A program made the translations under genes and the position numbers. This document shows positions 36,101-44,866 of a DNA stretch of 64,000 bases, one piece after another. Position 1 is the stretch's first letter. Each line of letters opens with the position of its first letter. This DNA is from Cupriavidus taiwanensis (GTDB lineage: Bacteria; Pseudomonadota; Gammaproteobacteria; Burkholderiales; Burkholderiaceae). Location of the stretch: the NCBI RefSeq assembly GCF_900249755.1, contig NZ_LT976854.1, positions 1,712,927 to 1,776,926 of the forward strand, given 5' to 3'. The notes below the pieces were generated by a model that was not told the origin of the DNA, did no database searches, and was given only the letters and a program-made list of their open reading frames with translations.

Positions 36101-37270
36101 ATGCGTACCCAGGTTGCCATCATCGGCGCCGGCCCCGCCGGACTGCTGCTCGGGCAATTGCTCGGCAAGGCCGGCATCGACAACATCATCGTTGAGCAAC
36201 GCAGTCCCGATTACGTGCTGGGGCGGATCCGCGCCGGCATCCTGGAATGCGGGACCGTGCAGGCGCTGGAGCGCGCCGGCGCCGCGGCGCGGCTGCATGA
36301 CGAAGGCCTGCCGCACGAAGGCATCGAGCTGTCATGGCATGGCCGCCGCCATCGCATCGACCTGCACGCGCTCACCGGACGCAAGGTCACGGTGTACGGC
36401 CAGACCGAGGTCACCCGCGACCTGATGGCCGCGCGCGAGGCCCTGGGCGCGCGCACCATCTATGAGGCCGACGGCGTCAGCCTGCACGGTTTCGACGGCG
36501 AGCGCCCGCTGGTGCGCTATCGCAAGGATGGCAGCACGCACGAGATTGCATGCGACTACATTGCCGGCTGCGACGGCTTTCACGGTGTCAGCCGGCAAAG
36601 CGTGCCGCCGGCATCGATGCGCCAGTTCGAACGGGTCTACCCGTTCGGATGGCTCGGGGTCCTCTCCGATACGCCCCCGCTTGCGGACGAGCTGGTCTAC
36701 GCCAGCCACGAGCGCGGTTTCGCGCTGTGCAGCATGCGTTCGCGCACGCGCAGCCGCTACTACGTGCAGGTGCCGTCGAGCGAGCGCGTGGAAGACTGGT
36801 CGGACGAGCGCTTCTGGAACGAATTGCGCAGCCGGCTCGATCCGCAAGCCGCCGCGTCGCTGCAGACCGGCCCCGCGCTCGAGAAAAGCATCGCCCCGTT
36901 GCGCAGCTTCGTGTGCGAGCCGCTGCGCTTCGGCCGGCTGTTCCTTGCCGGGGACGCCGCGCATATCGTGCCGCCCACCGGCGCCAAGGGCCTGAACCTT
37001 GCCGCGGGCGACGTGGCCAGTCTTTCCGATGCCCTCACGGCGCGCTACCGCGACAACGACCCGGCCGCGCTGGACACCTACTCCGAGACGCGCCTGCGCC
37101 GCATCTGGAAGGCCGAGCGTTTCTCGTGGTGGATGACTTCGCTGCTGCACCGGTTTGCCGATGCCGATGGTTTCTCGTCGCGCATCCAGCAGGCGGAACT
37201 GGAAGAGCTGGTGGGGTCCGAAGCCGCGTGCCGGGCGCTGGCGGAGAACTATGTCGGGCAACCGCTCTGA
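36101..37270 (+). CDS. pobA: 4-hydroxybenzoate 3-monooxygenase
   Basis: A 389-residue flavoprotein hydroxylase that converts 4-hydroxybenzoate to protocatechuate using NAD(P)H and O2. The FAD-binding GxGxxG is at residues 9-14 (IIGAGPAGLLLGQLL), the substrate/FAD region includes RIRAGILECGTVQAL, and the second FAD motif is LFLAGDAAHIVPPTGAKGLNLA (split: LFLAGDAAHIVPP and TGAKGLNLA). The ATG at 36101 is preceded by GGAGAC. It follows pcaL by 100 bases in the same direction and feeds the pca pathway. No pobR regulator is adjacent; pcaQ or a distant regulator may control it. Confidence 0.96.
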   Translation: MRTQVAIIGAGPAGLLLGQLLGKAGIDNIIVEQRSPDYVLGRIRAGILECGTVQALERAGAAARLHDEGLPHEGIELSWHGRRHRIDLHALTGRKVTVYGQTEVTRDLMAAREALGARTIYEADGVSLHGFDGERPLVRYRKDGSTHEIACDYIAGCDGFHGVSRQSVPPASMRQFERVYPFGWLGVLSDTPPLADELVYASHERGFALCSMRSRTRSRYYVQVPSSERVEDWSDERFWNELRSRLDPQAAASLQTGPALEKSIAPLRSFVCEPLRFGRLFLAGDAAHIVPPTGAKGLNLAAGDVASLSDALTARYRDNDPAALDTYSETRLRRIWKAERFSWWMTSLLHRFADADGFSSRIQQAELEELVGSEAACRALAENYVGQPL

Positions 37271-37541
37271 AGGGCAAAGGCATGTCCCGCGCCGACGGCT
37301 GAAGGGCCGGCCCGGTGCGGGGCGCGCACGCCTGGCAGGACATTGCGCGCCAGCCGCAGCATCTTGCAAGCTCAGCATTTTTTCCTGTCTTTGCGCTTCA
37401 TTTCAGCAACAAATATCCCCGCGATCTGATTAACCTGCCGGCTCTTTTCCGTTTGCGCGCGCCGCAAGCGCGAAATTCCGCTGCCCGCGCCAGCCCCACA
37501 AGGGCCGCGCGGCCATTCAGATGACACGGAGACAACGACAC

Positions 37542-38921
37542 ATGAGTGCAAGCGCAGAGCATCTGCAACGCGGCCTGGGCGAACGCCATATCCGGCTGAT
37601 GGCGCTGGGTTCGGCCATCGGCGTAGGCCTGTTCCTGGGCGCCGGCAATGCCATCAAGATGGCCGGACCCGCCATCATGCTGGCCTACCTGATCGGCGGC
37701 GCGGTGATCTTCCTGATCATGCGCGCGCTGGGCGAGATGGCCGTGCACAACCCGGTGGCGGGTTCGTTCTGCCGCTACGCGCAGGACCACATGGGCCCGC
37801 TGGCGGGCTACCTGACCGGCTGGAACTACTGGTTCCTGTGGCTGGTGACCTGTGTCGCCGAAATTACCGCCGTGGCCATCTACATGGGCATGTGGTTCCC
37901 CGACGTGCCGCGCTGGATCTGGGCGCTGGCGGCGCTGGCGGCGATGGGCTCGGTCAACCTGATGGCGGTCAAGGCCTACGGCGAGTTCGAGTTCTGGTTC
38001 GCCATGATCAAGATCGTCACCATCGTGCTGATGCTGATCGGCGGCGGCGCGATGATCGTGTTCGGCTTCGGCAACGGCGGCGTGGCCACCGGCATCTCCA
38101 ACCTGTGGGCGCACGGCGGCTTTATGCCCAATGGCGCGTCGGGCGTGCTGATGTCGCTGCAGATGGTGATGTTCGCCTACCTCGGCGTCGAGATGATCGG
38201 CCTGACCGCCGGCGAGGCGCGCAATCCGAAGAAGTCGATCCCGGACGCGATCAACTCGGTGTTCTGGCGCATCCTGATTTTCTACGTCGGCGCGCTGTTC
38301 GTGATCCTCGCGCTGTACCCGTGGAACGAGATCGGCGCGCAGGGCAGCCCGTTCGTGCTGACCTTCGAGCGCCTGGGCATCAAGACCGCCGCCGGCATCA
38401 TCAACTTCGTGGTGCTGACCGCGGCGCTGTCGTCGTGCAACGGCGGCATCTTCAGCACCGGGCGCATGCTGTACAACCTGGCGCAGCAGGGCCAGGCGCC
38501 GGCCGCGTTCGCCCGCGTCGACCGCAACGGCGTGCCGCGCCGCGCGCTGCTGGTGTCGATCGCCGCGCTGCTGGCGGGCGTGCTGCTCAACTACCTGGTG
38601 CCGGAGAAGGTCTTTGTCTGGGTGACCGCGATCTCCACCTTCGGCGCGGTCTGGACCTGGGCCATCATCCTGGTCACGCAGATCCAGTTCCGCCGCTCGC
38701 TGGCGCCGGCGGCACGCCAGGCGCTGGCGTTCCGCATGCCGTTCTGGCCGTATGGCTCGTATATCGCGCTGGCGTTCCTGGCGCTGGTGGTGGCGCTGAT
38801 GGCCTACTTCCCCGATACGCGCGTGGCGCTGTACGTGGGGCCGGGCTGGCTGGTGCTGCTGACGGTGTGCTACTACGCGCTCGACATGCGCTCGCGCGGG
38901 CCGGTAAGCTACCGCGCCTGA
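37542..38921 (+). CDS. Amino acid permease (AAT family)
   Basis: A 459-residue, 12-helix APC-superfamily permease. The AAT signature is clear: RGLGERHIRLMALGSAIGVGLFLGAG (split: RGLGERHIRLMALGS and AIGVGLFLGAG) at the start of helix 1, and GEARNPKKSIPDAINSVFWR after helix 6. It resembles proline-specific (ProY) and aromatic amino acid permeases; the substrate cannot be fixed. The ATG at 37542 is used because the family starts just before this helix; an in-frame ATG seven codons upstream is possible. A 271-base gap separates it from pobA, so it probably has its own promoter. Confidence 0.88.
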   Translation: MSASAEHLQRGLGERHIRLMALGSAIGVGLFLGAGNAIKMAGPAIMLAYLIGGAVIFLIMRALGEMAVHNPVAGSFCRYAQDHMGPLAGYLTGWNYWFLWLVTCVAEITAVAIYMGMWFPDVPRWIWALAALAAMGSVNLMAVKAYGEFEFWFAMIKIVTIVLMLIGGGAMIVFGFGNGGVATGISNLWAHGGFMPNGASGVLMSLQMVMFAYLGVEMIGLTAGEARNPKKSIPDAINSVFWRILIFYVGALFVILALYPWNEIGAQGSPFVLTFERLGIKTAAGIINFVVLTAALSSCNGGIFSTGRMLYNLAQQGQAPAAFARVDRNGVPRRALLVSIAALLAGVLLNYLVPEKVFVWVTAISTFGAVWTWAIILVTQIQFRRSLAPAARQALAFRMPFWPYGSYIALAFLALVVALMAYFPDTRVALYVGPGWLVLLTVCYYALDMRSRGPVSYRA

Positions 38922-39016
38922 GCCACCGGCGGGTCCGCGCCCCAACGGCGGGCCCGCGCCCGCCGGCTGGCCATCGCCTAAAATGGCCCCCGAACCATGC
39001 CACCGCAGGGGGCCGC

Positions 39017-40177
39017 ATGACTGAGACCACCGTGCCCGGCGCCGCCATGGCGCTGTCGCTGCTGTCGCTCGCGATCTGGGCGGTGCTGCTGTTCGGGCGC
39101 GCCGGATTCTGGCGCGCGCGCAAGCCGCCGGCCGCGCCGGCGCCGGCGCACTGGCCGGAAGTGGTCGCCATCATTCCCGCGCGCGACGAGGCCGATGTCA
39201 TCGGCAGCGCGGTCGCGGCGGTGCTGGGCCAGCGCTACCCGGGCCCACTCGCGCTGGTGGTGGTGGACGACCACAGTACCGACGGCACCGCCGATATCGC
39301 CCGCGCCGCCGCGGCGACCACCGCGCGCCCGCACGCGCTCACCGTCATCGGCGCGCGCGAGTTGCCCGCCGGCTGGAGCGGCAAGGTCTGGGCCCAGTCC
39401 GAAGGCCTGGCCGCCGCCGACCGGATCGCCCCACAGGCACGCTATGTCTGGCTGACCGATGCCGACATCCGCCACGGGCCGGGCGTGCTGGCCGCGCTGG
39501 TCGCGCGCGCCGAGTCCGAGCGGCGCGACCTGGTCTCGCTGATGGTGCGGCTGCGCTGCGTCTCGGCGTGGGAGCGGCTGGTGGTGCCGGCCTTTGTCTT
39601 TTTCTTCGCCAAGCTCTACCCGTTCGCCCGCGTGCGCGATCCGCGCAGCCGCGTTGCCGCCGCGGCGGGCGGCTGCATGCTGGCAAGCCGCGCGGCGCTG
39701 GCGCGCATCGGCGGCTTTGCCGCGATCCGCGGCGAGCTGATCGACGACTGCAGCCTGGCCGCGCGCATCAAGCCCGGCGGCGCGATCCGGCTCGACCTGG
39801 CCGACGACAGCGTGTCGCTGCGGCCCTATGACGGCTGGCGCAGCCTGTGGGACATGATCGCGCGCAGCGCCTACACGCAATTGCGCTATTCACCGCTGCG
39901 GCTGGCAGGCGCGGTCGCGGGCATGGCGCTGACCTACCTGGTGCCGCCGGTGCTGGCGCTGGGCTGGCGGCTGTGGCCGGCATGGCTGGCGTGGGCCGCG
40001 ATGGCGCTGGCCTACCTGCCGATGCTGCGCGAGTACCGGCAGCCGTGGTGGCTGGCGCCGCTGCTGCCGGTCACGGCGCTGTTCTATCTGGGGGCGACCA
40101 TCGACTCGGCGCGGCGCTACCGGCTGCGTCGCGGCGGGCAGTGGAAGGGCCGCAGCCAGGCGCCGCTGCGCCCGTAA
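39017..40177 (+). CDS. hpnB: Hopanoid-associated glycosyltransferase HpnB
   Basis: A 386-residue family-2 glycosyltransferase of the HpnB type. After an N-terminal hydrophobic helix it shows the GT-A core: VVAIIPARDEADVIG, VVVDDHSTDGTADIA and YVWLTDADIRHGPGVL. Hydrophobic helices at the C-terminus anchor it in the inner membrane. HpnB is consistently found with hopanoid genes, though its exact reaction is not established. The ATG at 39017 is preceded by AGGGGG. It converges with hpnA (13-base gap). Confidence 0.9.
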   Translation: MTETTVPGAAMALSLLSLAIWAVLLFGRAGFWRARKPPAAPAPAHWPEVVAIIPARDEADVIGSAVAAVLGQRYPGPLALVVVDDHSTDGTADIARAAAATTARPHALTVIGARELPAGWSGKVWAQSEGLAAADRIAPQARYVWLTDADIRHGPGVLAALVARAESERRDLVSLMVRLRCVSAWERLVVPAFVFFFAKLYPFARVRDPRSRVAAAAGGCMLASRAALARIGGFAAIRGELIDDCSLAARIKPGGAIRLDLADDSVSLRPYDGWRSLWDMIARSAYTQLRYSPLRLAGAVAGMALTYLVPPVLALGWRLWPAWLAWAAMALAYLPMLREYRQPWWLAPLLPVTALFYLGATIDSARRYRLRRGGQWKGRSQAPLRP

Positions 40178-40190
40178 GCGCGCAGCCGGA

Positions 40191-41198
40191 TCACGGGTTG
40201 CCCAGGTATCCGTGCGCGCGGAACCACGCCAGCGCGTCGCGCAGCCCGTCCTGGTACGGGCGCGGCTGATATCCCAGCTCCTTGCGCGCCTTGTCCGAAG
40301 TAAAGAACATCCGGTAGCGGGACATATTGAGTCCATCGACAGTCAGGAACGGGGCCTTGCCCGTGAGCCGCGCCGCCGCTTCCGCGCCGTAGGCCAGCGG
40401 ATACAGCGGCCAGCGCGGCAGCTGCAGCGTCGGCGGGCGCCGGCCGCACAGTTCGGCGATATCGCGCAGCATCTGCTGCAGCATCACGTCCTGCCCGCCC
40501 AGGATGTAGCGCTCGCCGGTGCGGCCGCGCTCCAGCGCCAGCAAATGCCCCTCGGCCACGTCGTCCACATGGGCCAGGTTCAGCCCGGTATCGACGAAGG
40601 CCGGGATCTTGCCGGTGGCGGCCTCGACGATGATGCGGCCGGTCGGCGTGGGCCGCACGTCGCGCGGGCCGATGGGCGTGGACGGGTTGACGATGACCGC
40701 CGGCAGGCCGTGTTCGGCGATCCGTTGCTCGACCACGCGCTCGGCCAGCACCTTGCTGCGCTTGTACGCGCCGATGGCCTCGTGCGGGCGCAGCGCCGCG
40801 GTCTCGTCCACCGGCGCCTGCGCGCCGGCGACGCGCAGCGTCGCCACGCTGCTGGTATAGACCACGCGCTCGACGCCGGCCCGCTGCGCGGCTTCCATCA
40901 CCGCCAGGGTGCCGTCGACGTTGGTGCGCACGATGTCTTCCGGGTCGCGCGCCCACAGCCGGTAGTCGGCGGCAACATGGAACAGGTAGCGCACGCCCTG
41001 CAGCGCCGCGGCCACCGCCGCGGCATCGCGCATGTCGCCCTGAACCACGTTCACCGGCAGCCCGGCAAGATTGGTGCGGGGGCTGTGCGCGCGCACCAGC
41101 ACGCGCACGCGCCAGCCGCGCGCCAGCGCCTGGCGCGCCACCGCCGATCCCAGGAAACCCGCTGCCCCTGTCACCAGCACGTCATCGATTTTGGTCAT
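40191..41198 (-). CDS. hpnA: Hopanoid-associated sugar epimerase HpnA
   Basis: A 335-residue extended short-chain dehydrogenase/NAD-dependent epimerase. The Rossmann motif VLVTGAAGFLGSAVARQAL begins at about residue 8, and the catalytic YxxxK equivalent is YKRSK after the TSSVATLRV strand. Marker stretches of HpnA such as VNPSTPIGPRDVRPTPTG and NLAHVDDVAEGHLLALERG are present. The ATG at 41198 is preferred over an upstream TTG. It is divergent from the ispH-hpnH operon and convergent with hpnB. It probably supplies or modifies the sugar-like side chain; the precise substrate is unknown. Confidence 0.92.
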   Translation of the reverse strand: MTKIDDVLVTGAAGFLGSAVARQALARGWRVRVLVRAHSPRTNLAGLPVNVVQGDMRDAAAVAAALQGVRYLFHVAADYRLWARDPEDIVRTNVDGTLAVMEAAQRAGVERVVYTSSVATLRVAGAQAPVDETAALRPHEAIGAYKRSKVLAERVVEQRIAEHGLPAVIVNPSTPIGPRDVRPTPTGRIIVEAATGKIPAFVDTGLNLAHVDDVAEGHLLALERGRTGERYILGGQDVMLQQMLRDIAELCGRRPPTLQLPRWPLYPLAYGAEAAARLTGKAPFLTVDGLNMSRYRMFFTSDKARKELGYQPRPYQDGLRDALAWFRAHGYLGNP

Positions 41199-41310
41199 CA
41201 ACCCGTTTCCCGTAAGACGGCATTGCCGGCACCGGCCCTGCGCCGATCATGGCGGCGCCAGACAAAGCCGGCGTGTCGGGTATATAGTAACCACCGTGCG
41301 AGGAAAATGT

Positions 41311-41393
41311 GATCCGCGGCGGATCTCCGGTGGGTCTGGCTTGATACCGGGCATCGCTGCCGGGCATCGCTTCGGGCATCGTCCGGGGCATCG
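41311..41393. repeat. Inverted repeat and four direct repeats in the hpn operon leader
   Basis: In the gap between hpnA and ispH there is an inverted repeat GATCC-GCGGC-GGATC (41311-41325), then four copies of GGGCATCG at 41349, 41362, 41374 and 41386 (12-13 base spacing, roughly one helical turn or slightly more). A TATATAGTAA stretch at 41281 upstream could hold a -10 element. This is the likely control region of the hopanoid operon; no regulator is assigned. Confidence 0.55.
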
Positions 41394-41452
41394 TTTTCCG
41401 TTGCGCGATCCCAAACACTGAAACCCGTAGCAAAGGGTCGGGGGCCTACTCC

Positions 41453-42451
41453 ATGCAGGTGATTCTTGCTCAGCCCCGGGGCTTCTGTGCCGGCGTGGTG
41501 CGCGCGATCGAGATCGTCGACCGCGCCCTCGTCAAGCACGGTGCGCCGGTGTTCGTGCGGCATGAGATCGTGCATAACAAGCACGTCGTACAGGGACTGA
41601 AAGACAAGGGCGCGCGTTTCGTCGAGGAACTGGACGAAGTGCCGGCCGGCGCGGTGACCATCTTCAGCGCGCACGGGGTGTCGCGCGCGGTGGTCGCCGA
41701 TGCCAGCCAGCGCCAGCTGCATGCCATTGACGCCACCTGCCCGCTGGTGATCAAGGTCCACACCCAGGGCCGCCAGTACGCCGCCAGCGGCCGCACGGTA
41801 ATCCTGATCGGCCATGCCGGCCACCCCGAGGTCGAAGGCACCATGGGCCAGATCCCGGGCAAGGTGATCCTGGTGCAGAACGAGGCCGACGTCGCCAGGC
41901 TCGACCTGCCCGACGACACCCCGGTTGCCTACGTCACCCAGACCACGCTGAGCGTGGACGACACCCGCAACATCATCTCTGCCCTCGCACGGCGCTTCAG
42001 CAACCTGGTCGGCCCCGATACGCGCGACATCTGCTACGCCACGCAGAACCGCCAGAGCGCGGTGCGCGACCTGTGCAAGCTGGCCGACGTGATCCTGGTG
42101 ATCGGCGCGACCAACAGCTCCAACTCCAACCGCCTGCGCGAGATCGGCACCGAAAGCGGCGTGCCCAGCTACCTGATCGCCGATGGCAGCGAACTCGACC
42201 CGGCCTGGGTGCGCGACGCCAACGTGGTCGGCATCACCGCGGGCGCGTCGGCGCCCGAGGCCATGGTCGAAGACGTGATCGCGGCGCTGCGCCGGCTGGG
42301 CCCGGTCGAAGTGAGCACCATGGCCGGGCGCGAAGAGCATGCCGAATTCCGGCTGCCGCCCGAGCTGGCCGACGTGAAGCCGCCATCGGCATCCCTCCAG
42401 TCCGGCACCGATCCCGCGCCGGCCCCCGCCAACGAGAACATTGCAGGCTGA
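41453..42451 (+). CDS. ispH: 4-hydroxy-3-methylbut-2-enyl diphosphate reductase
   Basis: A 332-residue IspH (LytB), the last MEP-pathway enzyme, which makes IPP and DMAPP with a 4Fe-4S cluster. The three cluster cysteines are Cys12 (PRGFCAGV), Cys96 (DATCPLV) and Cys194 (RDICYATQNR), with the conserved His in FSAHGVS and in GHAGHPEVEG. It heads the hpn operon, 20 bases before hpnH, which suggests a dedicated copy boosting isoprenoid supply for hopanoids. A second ispH would be expected elsewhere in such a genome, but that cannot be seen here. Confidence 0.95.
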   Translation: MQVILAQPRGFCAGVVRAIEIVDRALVKHGAPVFVRHEIVHNKHVVQGLKDKGARFVEELDEVPAGAVTIFSAHGVSRAVVADASQRQLHAIDATCPLVIKVHTQGRQYAASGRTVILIGHAGHPEVEGTMGQIPGKVILVQNEADVARLDLPDDTPVAYVTQTTLSVDDTRNIISALARRFSNLVGPDTRDICYATQNRQSAVRDLCKLADVILVIGATNSSNSNRLREIGTESGVPSYLIADGSELDPAWVRDANVVGITAGASAPEAMVEDVIAALRRLGPVEVSTMAGREEHAEFRLPPELADVKPPSASLQSGTDPAPAPANENIAG

Positions 42452-42471
42452 ACCAACCAGAGGAAGCTGTC

Positions 42472-43644
42472 GTGGCCATTCCGCTCCTGCAGGTTGCCCG
42501 CGTGGGCGCCTATATCGTCGGCAAGCACCTGTCGCGGCAAAAGCGCTACCCGCTTGCGCTGATGCTGGAACCGCTGTTCCGCTGCAACCTGGCGTGCTCG
42601 GGCTGCGGCAAGATCGATTACCCGGATCCCATCCTGAACCAGCGCCTGTCGGTGCAGGAATGCCTGGAGGCGGTCGATGAGTGCGGGGCGCCGGTGGTTT
42701 CCATTGCCGGCGGCGAGCCGCTGCTGCACAAGGACATGCCGCAGATCGTGCAGGGCATCATCGCGCGGCGCAAGTTTGTCTACCTGTGCACCAATGCGCT
42801 GCTGATGGAAAAGAAGCTGGACCAGTACCAGCCCAGCCCGTATTTCATCTGGTCGGTGCACCTGGACGGCGACCGCGAGATGCACGACCGCTCGGTGTGC
42901 CAGGAAGGCGTGTACGACCGCTGCGTCGAGGCGATCCGCGCGGCCAAGGCCCGCGGCTTCCGCGTCAATATCAATTGCACGCTGTTCAACGACGCGCAGC
43001 CCGAGCGCGTGGCGAAGTTCTTCGACTCGGTCAAGGCGCTGGGCGTCGATGGCATCACCGTGTCGCCGGGCTATGCCTATGAACGCGCGCCGGACCAGCA
43101 GCACTTCCTGAACCGCGGCAAGACCCGCCAGCTGTTCCGCGACATCCTCAGCCGCGGCCGCGCGGGCAAGAACTGGGCGTTCAGCCAGTCGACGCTGTTC
43201 CTGGACTTCCTTGCCGGCAACCAGACCTACCACTGCACCCCGTGGGGCAACCCGGCACGCACGGTATTCGGCTGGCAGCGCCCGTGCTACCTGGTGGGCG
43301 AAGGCTATGCCGCGACCTTCCGCGAGCTGATGGAAGAGACCGACTGGGACGCCTACGGCACCGGCAACTACGAGAAATGCGCCGACTGCATGGTGCACAG
43401 CGGCTACGAAGCCACCGCCGTCGCCGACACCTTTGCCCATCCGCTCAAGGCGCTCGGCGTCAGCCTGCGCGGCGTGCGCACCAGCGGCCCGATGGCGCCG
43501 GACATTGCGCTGGACCGGCAGCGGCCGGCGGAATACGTGTTCTCGCGCCACGTCGAGATCAAGCTCGAGGAAATCCAGCGCAAGCGCCCGTCTTCCAACC
43601 GGCCGCGGGCGGCCGAGGCGCCGGCCGGGGCCGCCACGCACTGA
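42472..43644 (+). CDS. hpnH: Adenosyl-hopane synthase HpnH (radical SAM)
   Basis: A 390-residue radical SAM enzyme that joins a 5'-deoxyadenosyl unit to diploptene, the first step of side-chain elongation. The Fe-S motif CNLACSGC places Cys at 38, 42 and 45. VSIAGGEPLLHKDMPQI is the SAM-binding GGE region. The start is GTG at 42472 with GAGGAAG six bases upstream; the open frame continues upstream through ispH but this is not coding. A C-terminal Cys pair (EKCADCMVHSGYEA) follows family pattern. It is 10 bases before hpnI. Confidence 0.95.
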   Translation: MAIPLLQVARVGAYIVGKHLSRQKRYPLALMLEPLFRCNLACSGCGKIDYPDPILNQRLSVQECLEAVDECGAPVVSIAGGEPLLHKDMPQIVQGIIARRKFVYLCTNALLMEKKLDQYQPSPYFIWSVHLDGDREMHDRSVCQEGVYDRCVEAIRAAKARGFRVNINCTLFNDAQPERVAKFFDSVKALGVDGITVSPGYAYERAPDQQHFLNRGKTRQLFRDILSRGRAGKNWAFSQSTLFLDFLAGNQTYHCTPWGNPARTVFGWQRPCYLVGEGYAATFRELMEETDWDAYGTGNYEKCADCMVHSGYEATAVADTFAHPLKALGVSLRGVRTSGPMAPDIALDRQRPAEYVFSRHVEIKLEEIQRKRPSSNRPRAAEAPAGAATH

Positions 43645-43654
43645 AGCCATCGCG

Positions 43655-44866
43655 ATGGCCGCCGCACTTGCCGCCATCCTGCCCGGCGCAGCGCTGGTCT
43701 GCGCGGCGGCCGGCTATGCGCTGGCCGCGGCCTGGCTGTCGCGCCGCGGGCCCGCGCCAAGCGCGGCCATGGCCGCCACGCCGGTCAGCGTGCTCAAGCC
43801 GCTGTGCGGCGCCGAACCCCGGCTCTACGCCAACCTGGCCACCTTCTGCCGGCAGCGGCATCCATGCTTCCAGCTGGTGTTCGGCGTGCGCGCCGCGGAC
43901 GATCCCGCCATCGCCGTGGTCGAGCGGCTGCGGCGCGACTTCCCTGCCTGCGATATCGCGCTGGTGATCGATCCGCAGGTGCATGGCAGCAACCTCAAGG
44001 TCAGCAACCTGATCAACCTGTTCGGCGCGGCCCGGCACGATGCGCTGGTCATCGCCGACAGCGATGTCGCGGTCGCGCCGGATTACCTGGCGCGCGTGAC
44101 GGCGCCACTGGCACAGGCCGGCGTCGGCGTGGTCACCTGCCTGTACCGCGGCCACGCCATCGGCGGCTTCTGGCCGGGCCTCGGCGCGCAGTTCATCGAC
44201 GACTGGTTCGCGCCGGCGGTGCGCATCGCGCATGCGGGCGGCTCGCGGCGCTTTGCCTTTGGCGCGACCATTGCGCTGCGCCGCGACACGCTGGCCGCCA
44301 TCGGCGGTTTCGACGCCTTGCGCGACCGGCTGGCGGATGATTTCTGGCTGGGCGAGCTGACGCGGCGGCAGGGCTTGCAAACGGTGCTGTCGGATGTGGT
44401 GGTGACGACCGACGTCACCGAAGACCGCTTTAGCGAGCTGTGGCGGCATGAGCTGCGCTGGCTGCGCACGATCCGGTCGCTGAACCCGGCTGGCTTTGCC
44501 TTTACCTTCGTCACGTTCACCTGGCCGGCGCTGGCGCTGGGGGTGTGGCTGGCACCGCTGCCGCCGGTGATGGCCGCGGCAGTCGTCGGTGTGGCGGCGC
44601 GCAGCGTGCTGGCGGGCAGCGCCGCGGCGGCATTGCGGGCGCCGTTGCGCGATGGCTTGCTGCTGGCGGGGTGGGTGTTTGCGATGGCTGGCAGGCGGGT
44701 GCGGTGGCGGGAGCAGGAGCTGTCCGTACTTGATTCGCAACACTCCGGTCGCGCGCCGGCCCTCTCCCCCGCCCCTCTCCCGCAAGCGGGAGAGGGGAGA
44801 AAACCAGCGCAGTCCTCCCCTGACACTTCACCGTTCACCGGCATCCATACCAAGAGGCCGTCATGA
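43655..44866 (+). CDS. hpnI: Hopanoid glucosamine transferase HpnI, extended C-terminus
   Basis: A 403-residue family-2 glycosyltransferase of the HpnI type, which adds N-acetylglucosamine to bacteriohopanetetrol. An N-terminal helix is followed by VSVLKPLCGAEPRLY, VIADSDVAVAPDYL and ELWRHELRWLRTIRSLNP, then C-terminal helices. The last ~45 residues (from about VRWREQELSVLDSQHSG) are low-complexity and correspond to inserted repetitive DNA containing a 26-base palindrome, so the native end is probably near residue 355-360. The ATG at 43655 follows hpnH by ten bases. The stop overlaps the hpnJ start by four bases. Confidence 0.9.
   Translation: MAAALAAILPGAALVCAAAGYALAAAWLSRRGPAPSAAMAATPVSVLKPLCGAEPRLYANLATFCRQRHPCFQLVFGVRAADDPAIAVVERLRRDFPACDIALVIDPQVHGSNLKVSNLINLFGAARHDALVIADSDVAVAPDYLARVTAPLAQAGVGVVTCLYRGHAIGGFWPGLGAQFIDDWFAPAVRIAHAGGSRRFAFGATIALRRDTLAAIGGFDALRDRLADDFWLGELTRRQGLQTVLSDVVVTTDVTEDRFSELWRHELRWLRTIRSLNPAGFAFTFVTFTWPALALGVWLAPLPPVMAAAVVGVAARSVLAGSAAAALRAPLRDGLLLAGWVFAMAGRRVRWREQELSVLDSQHSGRAPALSPAPLPQAGEGRKPAQSSPDTSPFTGIHTKRPS
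44772..44797. repeat. 26-bp palindromic repeat (REP-like) inside the hpnI 3' end
   Basis: CCCCTCTCCCGC, AA, GCGGGAGAGGGG: a perfect 12-bp stem with a two-base loop, preceded by CCTCTCCCCC. Elements of this CTCTCCCGC/GCGGGAGAG type are dispersed, mostly intergenic, repeats in many proteobacteria. Here it is translated as the tail of HpnI. Confidence 0.75.

Noticed and set aside
37838..39016. Long in-frame upstream extension of hpnB
   Set aside because: It overlaps the amino acid permease in another frame and has Arg/Gly-rich shadow composition; HpnB features begin at 39017.
44772..44797. Palindrome considered as a rho-independent terminator of hpnI
   Set aside because: It lies inside the coding frame before the hpnI stop, has no T-run, and hpnJ overlaps hpnI.
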